In this document: positions 10,801-17,899 of the stretch, one piece after another
Layout: each line of letters opens with the position of its first letter
Numbering within the stretch: position 1 is the stretch's first letter
NCBI RefSeq assembly: GCF_027213645.1
Contig: NZ_JAPWGL010000002.1
Coordinates: forward strand, 930,001-994,000
DNA length: 64,000 nt
Reading direction: 5' to 3'
From: Pedobacter rhodius
GTDB taxonomy: Bacteria > Bacteroidota > Bacteroidia > Sphingobacteriales > Sphingobacteriaceae
Notes under the pieces: generated by a model
Told to the model about the DNA's origin: nothing
The model's input: the letters and a program-made list of their open reading frames with translations, nothing else
Database searches by the model: none
Position numbers and translations under genes: made by a program

Positions 10801-11388
10801 TAAAGATGATAATTTAAGCGGGTTTCCTTTTACAAGTTTGATGTTTTTTAAAAGAAATTTCGCTCCCTTTAAATTCAGGTAAGCTCCGGAAAAGGAAATT
10901 GTCTTTAAAAATTTCAGAAAATAAAATTGACCACGATTATAATCAAAGCTGCTGAACGGAATATTAATAGCATGCCATCCTTTCCCCTGAACATGAATCG
11001 TCGCTTTTGACGAATCGGGCAGGTTGTGCCGACCGGCTTGTTTCGGGATGCTAATGGTGGCAATCGTTTCAAATACAGCATCACTTTCCAGGTATAAATC
11101 CATCTGGATACCATACCACTGCCGCCCGTCGATTACCCCGTCATATTCTTCCATTAAGCCTCTTGTAAACCATTTCTTACCACCATCCGGAACCTCATAG
11201 CTTACAGTACCGGGTGCTGTCAGGCTTAATTCATTACCTTTTTGTTCCGCTCCTTTCCAATTTTCGATAGCTAATTTTTTCCAGGCTTCGGTCTGTTCAT
11301 AAAGGGTATTTTGAGCAAAAGCAAAACTGCTGAAAATGGATAAAAAAGCAGTTAAAACAATTTTAATTAGGATTTTATTGTCAAGCAT
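7882..11388 (-). CDS. Large secreted heparinase II/III-type polysaccharide lyase
   Basis: 1168 residues, exported (MLDNKILIKIVLTAFLSIFSSFAFAQ). The first 180 residues or so look like a carbohydrate-binding beta-domain, followed by an Ig-like spacer (about 190-290). An (alpha/alpha) toroid spans about 300-600, with EGGFFEACARSYDLIKDAG and GGISNWSVFNLCPAA. The heparinase II/III-like beta-sheet domain follows, marked by GTHGSYHGHFDRLSLVSLMRYG, the usual site of the metal or catalytic His. The C-terminus adds further beta structure. Such lyases cleave uronic-acid-containing glycans by beta-elimination; the exact substrate and PL family are not readable. Its product would feed the GH88 enzyme. Its upstream region ends at the IS1595-type transposon, about 200 bp away. 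Confidence 0.85.
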   Translation of the reverse strand: MLDNKILIKIVLTAFLSIFSSFAFAQNTLYEQTEAWKKLAIENWKGAEQKGNELSLTAPGTVSYEVPDGGKKWFTRGLMEEYDGVIDGRQWYGIQMDLYLESDAVFETIATISIPKQAGRHNLPDSSKATIHVQGKGWHAINIPFSSFDYNRGQFYFLKFLKTISFSGAYLNLKGAKFLLKNIKLVKGNPLKLSSLIRSKAGLPGNTIKYEVNICNSSEVTQQVNLAFRRTGWEGMPATVNPSVVALKAGETKKLEVSVLVPGTFPEGAQETQVLEAVSATTSTTEKIEFITLRKLEGPFLIHQEQGWKNVLEKTKKYDWAKKSMIDYIRKADEFEVPEVPSGGIPAENSKAVYKSYLEQRFWPVGVAYKLTGEKKYAEKLALVLTRLAAPDAYPQTLHANNQGIPQEGGFFEACARSYDLIKDAGVLSDLQKALVEQTFRLYIYTVEDGLGNGGISNWSVFNLCPAAQCALVLQDMAHFNYLMDGPCGIRDHLKYGMMDDGWWYEMSLSYNLGCAENMTALGLAARPFGIDFLNEKIPVPLTKKVGLRPFEFENFQGMAFGKFGPVKENFITVKRMWDAITIYPDYRSVMFGMGDGHEHEVGGVDFEKAYFAFRDSSYAAIIKQGKSRDLIYGVPELPLNTPKLYTKSGHSDNAGLAVLRSQTDNRAPREQIQAALKYGTHGSYHGHFDRLSLVSLMRYGRSFWNPETSWFGYGSYMYKWWVQPSMAHNMVVVDGKQQEPVESKPLLFHSGKMMQAIAAETFVRWSNPPYFGGYAQVEQVKKADAPYVPIPGNHPNPTDVTDYTEPVLQRRLLLVTDDYVITADYLKAKQAHTFDNLLHLRGAKPDASLQLIGRDEKFDTNPLSSGQFITNVTNYSFNGIAKVHSKLIADPTVGWESGGFNGFQEPGELNTDTYQVWPQKALVRIGNYAEAYSINKKLVYEVLGDEQILAKDSMGTWLLGRADLDVPVKNIKTLTLKTTKTGNAKNSTLFWAGAKIITSKGKVIPLDQLKISTEQLIPVETKNTDYKGGPVRIAGVTYTESIPAEPQNDKKPGLIKVDLSGLDAARLLVSVGGDAPVGNEDQVRKTVSFRTRGKETSYLTLIEPYEAKQNVKKITSNQENLIDVELIDGRIQHLKIDGLKSKDGKLTVEITEEKNGKILRTERTETH

Positions 11389-11589
11389 TATAAATAAATC
11401 GAAACAGTAAGCTGGATGTAAAGGATTAGCCTTTTTATAACAATGACAATAAAATATGTCGTTGCTACTCTCCTGATTTAAAGTTTAAGCTTATTTATTA
11501 GCGGAAAAATTAATTTTTTTTAACTGTTTGATAATCTGAACTGTCTATCGAATCAGTTTAAGGGAAACTTGTATCCGGCACATTGCTTT

Positions 11590-11619
11590 TTATCAAAGGT
11601 AACTATACCCAGTTGGGAC
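11590..11619 (+). repeat. Left transposon end: 8-bp target duplication plus 22-bp inverted repeat
   Basis: TTATCAAA at 11590-11597 is followed by the terminal repeat at 11598-11619, which begins GGTAACTATACCCAGTTGGG. Internal to the perfect match the two ends still share a loose TTAG motif. Confidence 0.93.
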
Positions 11620-11750
11620 TAACTTTAGTTTGAAGTTTAAATCCCAATCAAAAATATATGATTATTTACAAAAATCAAGTTAGTGTACTATTTTAAAATA
11701 GATTTTTTAAATTTTTAAAATTCATTCACATTGCATAAAAACAAAATAAA

Positions 11751-11903
11751 ATGAATTTAGAAAGAAAAAAAACAGATGAGGAATTAGAAAATGATTCTGA
11801 TGAAGAATTACAAAATGAAATTGAGAATCCACTAAGTGATTTAGAAACGTTCAATTTGATGAAGGCTTTAGCAGAAAAGCAAAGGCAAGGCAAGAAAGAG
11901 TAA
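11751..11903 (+). CDS. Small acidic passenger protein (50 aa)
   Basis: A 50-residue frame from ATG 11751 to TAA 11901-11903, starting MNLERKKTDEELENDSDEE and ending KQRQGKKE. It is dominated by Asp, Glu, Asn and Lys and has no hydrophobic segment, so it is probably a small soluble or disordered protein. I do not recognise a family. It is the first gene inside the left transposon end, about 130 bp from the terminal repeat. Coding status rests on a clean frame in the only stretch here without another gene. Confidence 0.5.
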   Translation: MNLERKKTDEELENDSDEELQNEIENPLSDLETFNLMKALAEKQRQGKKE

Positions 11904-11968
11904 AGAATACAAATTTCTAATTAAATGAAAAAATCGTAACTGCCCTTGATGAAGAATCAAGGGCTTTA

Positions 11969-12691
11969 TTAATTTGTGGAATAATCAATAAATATATCCT
12001 TAGATTTAATTAATGGAAAATTATTTATCATCTTTATTAAACTCAATAAGTCTGTAATAATATTGTTCAAGTTATTATAGGACGCTGAAATATGAGGACG
12101 ATTATTTATAAAAGGATGTACCGATTCACGGTACAAAATTTCTTCATCGTTCTTGCTCAAATGAATTCCATTGTTATGGATTGTATTTCTTATAGACGAT
12201 AATAATTTTAAACCATTCCATTCATCACTGTCTTTTGAAATACCTAAAAATGAAAAAAGTTTTTTCTTAATTGAATATATCCCTTTTGTAATATCTATTG
12301 TAGAATCAAATTCTAAAATGACAATTCTCAAATACCTTTCTATTATTGCAGATAAATTATATACAAATCCATTTTTATTCATTGTCAGATATGCAATAAA
12401 CATCATGTCCGCATCTTTAAAAGTTTCAGTTTTGAAATGTTGAACTTGAAAGGAGTGGTTATTTACATATTGAACGTTAAAACACATATTCATTATGTTA
12501 ACGCTCATGATAGCATTAATCTGGTTTAGTATATTAATTCTAACATCTTTGTCTATATCCCAAGAAGTAGTGTCTTTCAATTCCTCGATATAGTCCTTTA
12601 TTTTTCCCCTAGTCGATTCAAGTAACTCGATTTGATTAAGTATTAAATCACTACGTATTTTGAAATATTCTTGTTCGGTCAAATCGTTCAT
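11969..12691 (-). CDS. Hypothetical passenger protein (240 aa), possible HEPN-like end
   Basis: A 240-residue, mainly helical, soluble protein with no signal peptide. I do not recognise a family over its length. In the C-terminal half a stretch SSIRNTIHNNGIHL (about residues 166-179) has the RN...H wording seen in many HEPN-type proteins. However, the spacing between Arg and the first His is three residues, one short of the classical R-x4-6-H motif, so a HEPN RNase assignment is only a suggestion. It is transcribed toward the left transposon end, downstream of the lipoprotein and small membrane genes on the same strand. Confidence 0.7.
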   Translation of the reverse strand: MNDLTEQEYFKIRSDLILNQIELLESTRGKIKDYIEELKDTTSWDIDKDVRINILNQINAIMSVNIMNMCFNVQYVNNHSFQVQHFKTETFKDADMMFIAYLTMNKNGFVYNLSAIIERYLRIVILEFDSTIDITKGIYSIKKKLFSFLGISKDSDEWNGLKLLSSIRNTIHNNGIHLSKNDEEILYRESVHPFINNRPHISASYNNLNNIITDLLSLIKMINNFPLIKSKDIFIDYSTN

Positions 12692-12735
12692 ATTTTAGAA
12701 ATGTACGATTAAGATGTCTTATTATAACAATCTAA

Positions 12736-12984
12736 TTATTTATTTTTACAAGGGTCTTCATCTAACACAACTGCCTCCCATGCTCCATGAGTATCCTCTT
12801 TGAATTTCTGCCAGTCATCACTGGATTTAAAATCACATTCACACCTTACTGCACCATCTGGTAACGTTTTGATGCAATCGGCACTAGACCCCATCATATA
12901 ATAACATCCACCCCAAATTGAAAGAAATAATAAAAGTAAAAGTGCGCAAGATTTATAGGTTTTTTGTTGTTCTGTATTTTCCAT
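12736..12984 (-). CDS. Small single-pass membrane passenger protein
   Basis: 82 residues from the ATG at 12984 (MENTEQQKTYKSC). One transmembrane helix covers about residues 13-34 (ALLLLLFLSIWGGCYYMM). The following domain has four Cys (ADCIKTL, RCECDF, EDPCK) and so is probably outside the cytoplasm and disulphide-bonded. An upstream in-frame ATG at 13020 would overlap the lipoprotein gene; the chosen start leaves a 10-bp gap. No family was recognised. It probably forms a two-gene unit with the lipoprotein upstream. Confidence 0.65.
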   Translation of the reverse strand: MENTEQQKTYKSCALLLLLFLSIWGGCYYMMGSSADCIKTLPDGAVRCECDFKSSDDWQKFKEDTHGAWEAVVLDEDPCKNK

Positions 12985-12994
12985 TGCTTTATAA

Positions 12995-13567
12995 TTAGTA
13001 TTCTCTAACTGCTCTAACATTAATTACTGCACCACTTGAACCTGTAAAAGAGTTACCATATATCATGCTATAGAAATATGGGGATGATGATGGATTAAGG
13101 TCTGCACCTTCCTGACAACTCCAATATTGACTAGTATAAGAGCCAAGTAAGTTTCTGTTTTTATACATTGCTTGTAAATCAACATTCATTGGGAGACACC
13201 AATCTGAATAACCACCACCTTTATAATCTCTGGCAATTTTAGCAGCGATATTCGCATTACTGCCATAGAATGCTAAGATTTTATTTGTGTTAATTAATGC
13301 ACCATTAGCACCCACTACATCAGGTTTTCCAGATTTACCAACTACAGCCCATTGACATCCACCTGTAGTCTGGTCTTGTGGCGAAACAATAGTTCCATGT
13401 TCACCTGTTTCGTTTGTTACTCTTATTATGATACCACCACCAAAGCTATCGCCTACTTTGTGTAATACAATTGGCTTAGGTTCAGGTTGTGTTTCATTAG
13501 AATTTGAATTGGATTTCTTGCAGGATATAATACCTATGAGAGCAAGAGCAAATAGAATTTTCTTCAT
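12995..13567 (-). CDS. Lipoprotein with DUF1566/Fib_succ-major-like domain
   Basis: 190 residues from ATG 13567 (MKKILFALALIGIISCKKSNS), with a clear lipoprotein signal and lipidation Cys at residue 16. After a Pro/Glu-rich linker, the domain reads VGDSFGGGIIIRV, then ARDYKGGGYSDWCLPMNVDLQAMY, SQYWSCQEG and finally NVRAVREY. This is the pattern of DUF1566 / Fibrobacter major paralogous domains, which are surface or periplasmic C-type-lectin-like folds of unknown role. It is divergent from the XRE regulator gene, and a 14-bp palindrome lies in the 75-bp gap between them. That gap is the likely shared control region. Confidence 0.8.
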   Translation of the reverse strand: MKKILFALALIGIISCKKSNSNSNETQPEPKPIVLHKVGDSFGGGIIIRVTNETGEHGTIVSPQDQTTGGCQWAVVGKSGKPDVVGANGALINTNKILAFYGSNANIAAKIARDYKGGGYSDWCLPMNVDLQAMYKNRNLLGSYTSQYWSCQEGADLNPSSSPYFYSMIYGNSFTGSSGAVINVRAVREY

Positions 13568-13592
13568 ATAAAATTGTTTAAAAAATCGAATA

Positions 13593-13606
13593 TACGACAT
13601 GTCGTA
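13593..13606. promoter_or_regulatory. 14-bp palindromic operator between divergent passenger genes
   Basis: TACGACATGTCGTA is a perfect palindrome centred 43 bp before the XRE start (13643) and 32 bp before the lipoprotein start (13567). It lies upstream of the -7-like box TATTTTTG at 13630-13637. Such a site between an XRE gene and a divergent gene is most simply the regulator's own operator. This is inferred from position and symmetry. Confidence 0.6.
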
Positions 13607-13629
13607 CATGTTTCAAAATATGATATAAA

Positions 13630-13637
13630 TATTTTTG
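13630..13637 (+). promoter_or_regulatory. -7 box of the XRE passenger gene, likely leaderless
   Basis: TATTTTTG matches the Bacteroidota -7 consensus TAnnTTTG and ends 5 bases before the ATG at 13643. Transcription would begin at or next to the start codon. Confidence 0.5.
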
Positions 13638-13642
13638 TTACG

Positions 13643-13873
13643 ATGGCGACCAAGAATCCGAGGAATAATCAAATCATAACTAGATTTGGTGATAATGTGC
13701 GAAAATATCGCAATGCCAAGGGTTTGACCATGAATGAACTTGCTGGACTTTGCGATGTAGAATTAGGTGCAATCAGTACCGTAGAAAGAGGAAAAGTCAA
13801 TTGTACTATTAGTACAGCTTATGCCATCTCTAAAGCATTGGAAGTATCAATCGATAAACTTTTAGAAGAATGA
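13643..13873 (+). CDS. XRE-family transcriptional regulator (passenger)
   Basis: 76 residues from ATG 13643 (MATKNPRNNQ). A longer in-frame version beginning upstream would cross the palindrome and promoter box and is unlikely. The protein is a single helix-turn-helix domain: FGDNVRKYRNAKGLTMNELAGLCDVELGAISTVERGKVN, then TAYAISKALEVSIDKLLEE. Small HTH proteins of this kind bind palindromic DNA as dimers. It is divergent from the lipoprotein gene and is the only recognisable regulator in the transposon, so it probably controls the passenger operons. Confidence 0.85.
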   Translation: MATKNPRNNQIITRFGDNVRKYRNAKGLTMNELAGLCDVELGAISTVERGKVNCTISTAYAISKALEVSIDKLLEE

Positions 13874-13944
13874 ATAATTATAAAATCCAATTGAATAATT
13901 TGGATACTTTTTATTTATCTTAGTTTAAGAATTACATTGAAATC

Positions 13945-14502
13945 ATGACCTCTCAACAATTATTATTAACAATTTTAGGCTTATTTCTGGCTGTTTGTAT
14001 TCCAATATTTATCTACTATCGTAAAAAATATTTCGTTGGTGGATTTCTGACAGTTGAACTACGTTTTTCAAACGGCATTGGTGAGCCGATGGGTGTAGTT
14101 AAAGAATTTATAGATGAAGACGGATATAACGTAAGAGATAAATCAATCGTTAGGTATCATTTAACTTGGCGGTATGAAATGACTGTTACAAATAATTCAG
14201 ACCAACTTGTTCTTTTTCCAAAAATAAGCTACAATGTAGAGGTATTTCCTAATATTACTATGGGTGAAATTCAGGAATTAAAGCCAATTGCTAGTGGAGA
14301 ATCAAGAGAAGTTGAATTGGTTTTTTTTGAAGTCAGTGATACATTGCCAGACCAAAGAAAAAGAACATCAGAAACTCCTGTCGATTTCACAGTCTTAAAG
14401 CTGTTATTAGAATATTATAATGCTCATGATGCCAAATTTTATACACTTTATGATAATGCCGATAAATCAAATAAGTCATACAAAATTCGACCAGAACTTT
14501 AA
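13945..14502 (+). CDS. Membrane-anchored hypothetical passenger protein (185 aa)
   Basis: 185 residues with one N-terminal membrane helix (LLLTILGLFLAVCIPIFIYY, about residues 6-25), then a beta-rich soluble domain (GGFLTVELRF, WRYEMTVTNNSDQLVLFPKISYNVEVFP). That domain reads like an Ig-type or immunity-like sandwich, probably on the cytoplasmic side given the positive charges after the helix (RKKY). I do not recognise a named family. It follows the XRE gene by 71 bp on the same strand and may be co-transcribed. Confidence 0.7.
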   Translation: MTSQQLLLTILGLFLAVCIPIFIYYRKKYFVGGFLTVELRFSNGIGEPMGVVKEFIDEDGYNVRDKSIVRYHLTWRYEMTVTNNSDQLVLFPKISYNVEVFPNITMGEIQELKPIASGESREVELVFFEVSDTLPDQRKRTSETPVDFTVLKLLLEYYNAHDAKFYTLYDNADKSNKSYKIRPEL

Positions 14503-14536
14503 AATCCTATAGCATTTAACTTTATATACCATAAGT

Positions 14537-14737
14537 ATGAAAATACAAACAAACGAGAAATTACACGAATTGATAGTTGATACCATTAATGCAGGAGTAT
14601 GTAATGAAGCTTCGATTTTAGATTACTATTCTACTGATTTATTAAACGTGATTGCTAATGAAACTAATGGGTACGAAATTGATAAAGTGTTAAAATATAT
14701 TAAGGATTATTTGGAATTTGCCAATCATAAACTCTAG
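14537..14737 (+). CDS. Small hypothetical helical passenger protein (66 aa)
   Basis: 66 residues (MKIQTNEKLHELIVDTINAG), soluble, acidic and helical. It starts 34 bp after the 185-residue gene on the same strand. No family was recognised. Its last 38 bases overlap tail-to-tail with a small frame on the other strand. Size, position and composition resemble small partner or immunity-type proteins, but nothing proves this. Confidence 0.55.
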   Translation: MKIQTNEKLHELIVDTINAGVCNEASILDYYSTDLLNVIANETNGYEIDKVLKYIKDYLEFANHKL

Positions 14738-14903
14738 GTTCACCAAACAAGTTCAATAAGTCATCCGTACCATATTTATTTTTATAATACTTTTTCTTAG
14801 CTATCTTAAATTCTTCGTTAAAATTTGGATAGTTCCAAAATTGTATATAACCATTTCTGTCACTTTTAAATTCTTTAATACTTTCCATATCTATAAATAT
14901 CAC
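14700..14903 (-). CDS. Small hypothetical passenger protein (67 aa)
   Basis: Up to 67 residues (a second Met at residue 6 gives MESIKEFKSDRNG). It is basic and aromatic-rich (FWNYPNFNEEFKIAKKKYYKNKYG) and soluble. It overlaps the convergent 66-residue gene by 38 bp at the 3' end. No family was recognised; it may not be expressed. The 140 bp upstream of it (14904-15050) holds a TGCTAAT...ATTAGCA inverted repeat. Confidence 0.4.
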   Translation of the reverse strand: MIFIDMESIKEFKSDRNGYIQFWNYPNFNEEFKIAKKKYYKNKYGTDDLLNLFGEPRVYDWQIPNNP

Positions 14904-14961
14904 CTAACATGTATAATTTTAATACTTTCAACAAATTAATAACATTTACATCTTTTATTGT

Positions 14962-15001
14962 TGCTAATTAGGTGTATCTCAATAAGTGTGTCTCATTAGC
15001 A
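14962..15001. repeat. Inverted repeat with inner direct repeat between passenger genes
   Basis: TGCTAAT (14962-14968) faces ATTAGCA (14995-15001). The spacer contains two near copies of GTGTNTCTCA (GTGTATCTCA and GTGTGTCTCA). It lies between two divergent passenger genes and could be a regulatory site. No protein can be named. Confidence 0.4.
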
Positions 15002-15050
15002 GTTTCTTATTAGAGGTACTAATAATCCTTTATATTGATTTGCTTTGTTT

Positions 15051-15692
15051 ATGAACAAAGACAATTTCAATATTATGCAACCAAATTCACATTCAGTCAG
15101 CGAAAGATTTGAATATACTTGCCCACTGTTGTTATCAACCGAACATCAATTAAATCCTTATCTCGAAATTGAATCTTTTTTCAATGGAGCAAGTTTAGGG
15201 TTTTACAGATTTGAACTACGCTCTTGGTTTAAAATTGCTATGACACCTGATTTAACAGTAGAAAATCATAGTAATACCATTTATTTCCACAACCAGTTAA
15301 TTCAACTTCTTCATGCTGGATACTTAATTGTAGAAAACAATATAAAATATGCCAGTAAAACCCGTTATTCAGAAAATACAGAAAGCTTTAAGGACTGGGT
15401 GAATGATATGAGGAAAGAAAAAATTGATGAGGGTATTGGAGCAGCAAGCAGTTATGAAGTTAATTCACTATCTGAAACAGAAATGGAAAATCCTTTTCTC
15501 TACCTCAAAAAGATTTTGACATTTAGCCGCATTTCCGAAATCCGATATGGCTTACAGGAATGGATTTATTGCTCATTTAACGATAACAGTAGCATAGCTA
15601 CAATGGATGCAGAGCATGTGTTCGGTTTATTTGAAGATATCGAAAAACTTTTAGAATTGCTTTTTCATTTGTTGGTTGGTGATGAAAACTAA
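15051..15692 (+). CDS. Hypothetical passenger protein (213 aa)
   Basis: 213 residues from ATG 15051 (MNKDNFNIMQPNSHSV). It is soluble with mixed alpha/beta content, no signal peptide and no membrane helix. Aromatic-rich segments (SLGFYRFELRSWFKIAM, ILTFSRISEIRYGLQEWIYCSF) and an acidic helical end (HVFGLFEDIEKLLELLFHLLVG) are visible. I do not recognise a family. It is separated by five bases, tail to tail, from the membrane protein gene on the other strand. Confidence 0.65.
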   Translation: MNKDNFNIMQPNSHSVSERFEYTCPLLLSTEHQLNPYLEIESFFNGASLGFYRFELRSWFKIAMTPDLTVENHSNTIYFHNQLIQLLHAGYLIVENNIKYASKTRYSENTESFKDWVNDMRKEKIDEGIGAASSYEVNSLSETEMENPFLYLKKILTFSRISEIRYGLQEWIYCSFNDNSSIATMDAEHVFGLFEDIEKLLELLFHLLVGDEN

Positions 15693-15697
15693 GAAAA

Positions 15698-16201
15698 TTA
15701 CTTCTCAATTTTGTTTCTCATAGGAAAAATGATACTAAATACAATTGACATTAAAATAAATGAATAAAATAAAATGAGTGATTCTTTAATAGTCAATATA
15801 TCGTTATAGAACACATAATTTAATAAATTAATTAAAAATATAAGCGTATAAATATTAATGAGGGCTTGCGCTGATACTGTATATATTTCTTTGTCATCTA
15901 ACTGCCTTTTCATAGCAATGCCGAACACTAATAATGTTATAAAATAGTTTACACAATATATAAGTGTACTAAAACTTGTTGTGAGTAATAGGAGTTTTAG
16001 TAAATCTGTTCTTTCAAACAAATCTTTAAAATTTATAAAACAATAAACAATGCCAGGTGCAATGCAATACACAATAGAACTTGCTAAAAAAATTGCTTTG
16101 AAAAACGGTATTTCTAATAACCAGTGTCCTGTTTTCATAGAAGTAATATGGGAGTTTATTTTGTACCTATAAAAATACCATTTAAAAAATCTATATATCA
16201 A
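15698..16201 (-). CDS. Four-helix membrane passenger protein (167 aa)
   Basis: 167 residues with about four predicted membrane helices: residues about 31-54 (FFKAIFLASSIVYCIAPGIVYCFI), 68-92, 105-130 and 135-160. A short cytoplasmic basic tail (MRNKIEK) follows. A second possible start, MKTGHWLLEI at residue 21, lies just before the first helix. No family was recognised. It is divergent from the transposase gene, with about 75 bp between them. Confidence 0.65.
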   Translation of the reverse strand: MIYRFFKWYFYRYKINSHITSMKTGHWLLEIPFFKAIFLASSIVYCIAPGIVYCFINFKDLFERTDLLKLLLLTTSFSTLIYCVNYFITLLVFGIAMKRQLDDKEIYTVSAQALINIYTLIFLINLLNYVFYNDILTIKESLILFYSFILMSIVFSIIFPMRNKIEK

Positions 16202-16265
16202 CCTATTTTTTAAGCTATTAACAAAAATAGTTTAAAATAAATTAGGTATTTAATGGGACAAATGG

Positions 16266-16273
16266 TATATTTG
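16266..16273 (+). promoter_or_regulatory. -7 box of the transposase gene, likely leaderless
   Basis: TATATTTG is an exact match to the Bacteroidota -7 consensus TAnnTTTG and ends 3 bases before the ATG at 16277. The transcript would start at about the first codon. Confidence 0.55.
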
Positions 16274-16276
16274 TAT

Positions 16277-17212
16277 ATGAACAAATTCAACTCTCTTATT
16301 CAGCTTTTCGATTACTTTAAAGATGATGAAACTTGTGAAAAGTATTTAGGTGCTAAACGCTGGGGCGATACTATTACTTGCCCACACTGTGGTAGTGCTA
16401 AGAAAGCATATGTAACCAACAGAGGTTATAAATGTTCAGATAAAGACTGTCATAAAAAGTTCACTGTTAAAACCAAAACCATATACGAAAACACTAAGAT
16501 TGGATTAAGATTATGGTTTGGTGCTTTATATCTCGTAACTGCACATAAGAAAGGAATTAGTTCATTACAGCTTGCAAGAGATTTAGATGTGTCTCAAAAG
16601 ACAGCATGGTTTATGTTGCACCGTATTAGAGAAATGTTGAATGACCAAGACCCTTCATTAATGCAGGGAACTGTAGAAGTTGATGAAACTTATGTTGGTG
16701 GCAAAAATAAGAATAGACATGCTCACAAAAAGATAGATTCAACACAGGGAAGAAGTGCAAAAGATAAAACACCAGTAGTTGGTATGATTGAACGTAATGG
16801 TAAAGTTAAAACCTTCGTGGTTCAAGATACCAATTCTGACACCTTACACAATATTGTTAAAAGTAATATCGATGCTAATGTAACTCTTATTACTGATGCC
16901 TATCGGTCATACAATGGTTTGGGTACTGTGTGCAATCACATTACTGTTAAACACACGGAAAATAACTATAAAACAGAAGGCGATAAGCATACCAACAACA
17001 TTGAAGGGTTTTGGAGTTTGTTTAAGCGTGGTCTTGTGGGTACTTACCATTACATGTCACCAAAACACCTTCAACGATACATGGATGAAACGAGTTATCG
17101 TTATAACACAAGAAAAGTTGCAGATTCTAATAGATTTGAGATGGCTATTTTAAAATGTGATACACCTAGAATTACATATCGAAAACTTACTGAAAAAGAG
17201 CGAACTAGCTAA
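16277..17212 (+). CDS. IS1595-family (ISXO2-like) transposase
   Basis: 311 residues from ATG 16277 (MNKFNSLIQLFDYFKD). An N-terminal zinc ribbon has C35-x2-C38 and C53/C58. A helix-turn-helix-like part (HKKGISSLQLARDLDVSQKTAWFML) follows. The catalytic domain reads VEVDETYVGGKNK (D136), LITDAYRSY (D207) and HTNNIEGFWSLFKRGL (N241, E243, K250), the DD plus N/E/K layout typical of this family. Full length, no interruption, so probably active. The terminal repeats and 8-bp duplication at 11.6 and 18.6 kb fit this enzyme. The start was chosen because the two upstream ATGs lie in front of or inside the promoter box. Confidence 0.95.
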   Translation: MNKFNSLIQLFDYFKDDETCEKYLGAKRWGDTITCPHCGSAKKAYVTNRGYKCSDKDCHKKFTVKTKTIYENTKIGLRLWFGALYLVTAHKKGISSLQLARDLDVSQKTAWFMLHRIREMLNDQDPSLMQGTVEVDETYVGGKNKNRHAHKKIDSTQGRSAKDKTPVVGMIERNGKVKTFVVQDTNSDTLHNIVKSNIDANVTLITDAYRSYNGLGTVCNHITVKHTENNYKTEGDKHTNNIEGFWSLFKRGLVGTYHYMSPKHLQRYMDETSYRYNTRKVADSNRFEMAILKCDTPRITYRKLTEKERTS

Positions 17213-17368
17213 AACTGGTTAAGCAAGCTAATTATGGAAAGGCTTAGTTAGAGATAATTATTCAACAGTAAGTGTGTGGAAAACTTGATTTTTCATCATG
17301 CGAAGTTATCAATAATGTTTTTTAGATTTACAACAGTATTGTTACATAATATATAAAAATATTTTCGC

Positions 17369-17686
17369 ATGGGAGATTTATTAAAACAAATCAATTTAGA
17401 CAAGTGGTATGGAGTTACATTATACTTAGGGATGTTATGCTGCGCTGCTCCTTTTTTCAAAACGATTGATTTTTTAAATTCAAAACATCTGTTTGGGTTA
17501 GGTATTGGATTAGTGGTGATTAGTGTCGCTAATTTTAAGGCGTTATGTTATGTACAAGAATTTATCCCAGGAGGGTTCATGCAATGGCAAGAAATTATTC
17601 ACACCCCATTCACAAAAATATTGTTATTCATTGGGTCTTTATTAACACTGCTATTTTTATTTCTTTTAGTTAAGGGCTTGATATAG
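17369..17686 (+). CDS. Small membrane passenger protein (105 aa)
   Basis: 105 residues with three probable membrane helices (WYGVTLYLGMLCCAAPFF; HLFGLGIGLVVISVANF; ILLFIGSLLTLLFLFLLVKGLI). There is no signal peptide and no recognised family. It lies 156 bp after the transposase on the same strand. A -7-like TATTTTCG (17360-17367) ends one base before its ATG, again suggesting a very short or absent leader. Confidence 0.65.
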   Translation: MGDLLKQINLDKWYGVTLYLGMLCCAAPFFKTIDFLNSKHLFGLGIGLVVISVANFKALCYVQEFIPGGFMQWQEIIHTPFTKILLFIGSLLTLLFLFLLVKGLI

Positions 17687-17743
17687 TTTAAGGAAAAGAA
17701 TCTTTCAAATTGATTTTTCTCAATTAAGCGTTATCTTTATATA

Positions 17744-17899
17744 ATGAAAAAGAATAAGGATAAACCATCAAAGGTTAAGGAATCAAAGCCAAGAGCAAAT
17801 AAGTATGAAGAAAAGGTATCTTTTGACGGCACTTTTGATGAATTATTGAATCTTTCTGTTCAACCTAAGAAAGAAAAACGGATAGATGGGAAAAGTTGA
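17744..17899 (+). CDS. Small charged passenger protein (51 aa)
   Basis: 51 residues (MKKNKDKPSKVKESKPRANK...KEKRIDGKS). The Lys-rich start is followed by EKVSFDGTFDELLNLSV, a wording common in small Bacteroidota proteins that accompany membrane or effector genes. Its stop overlaps the start of the next gene by 14 bp, so the two are probably translationally coupled. A -7-like box TATCTTTA at 17732-17739 lies four bases before the ATG. Confidence 0.6.
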   Translation: MKKNKDKPSKVKESKPRANKYEEKVSFDGTFDELLNLSVQPKKEKRIDGKS

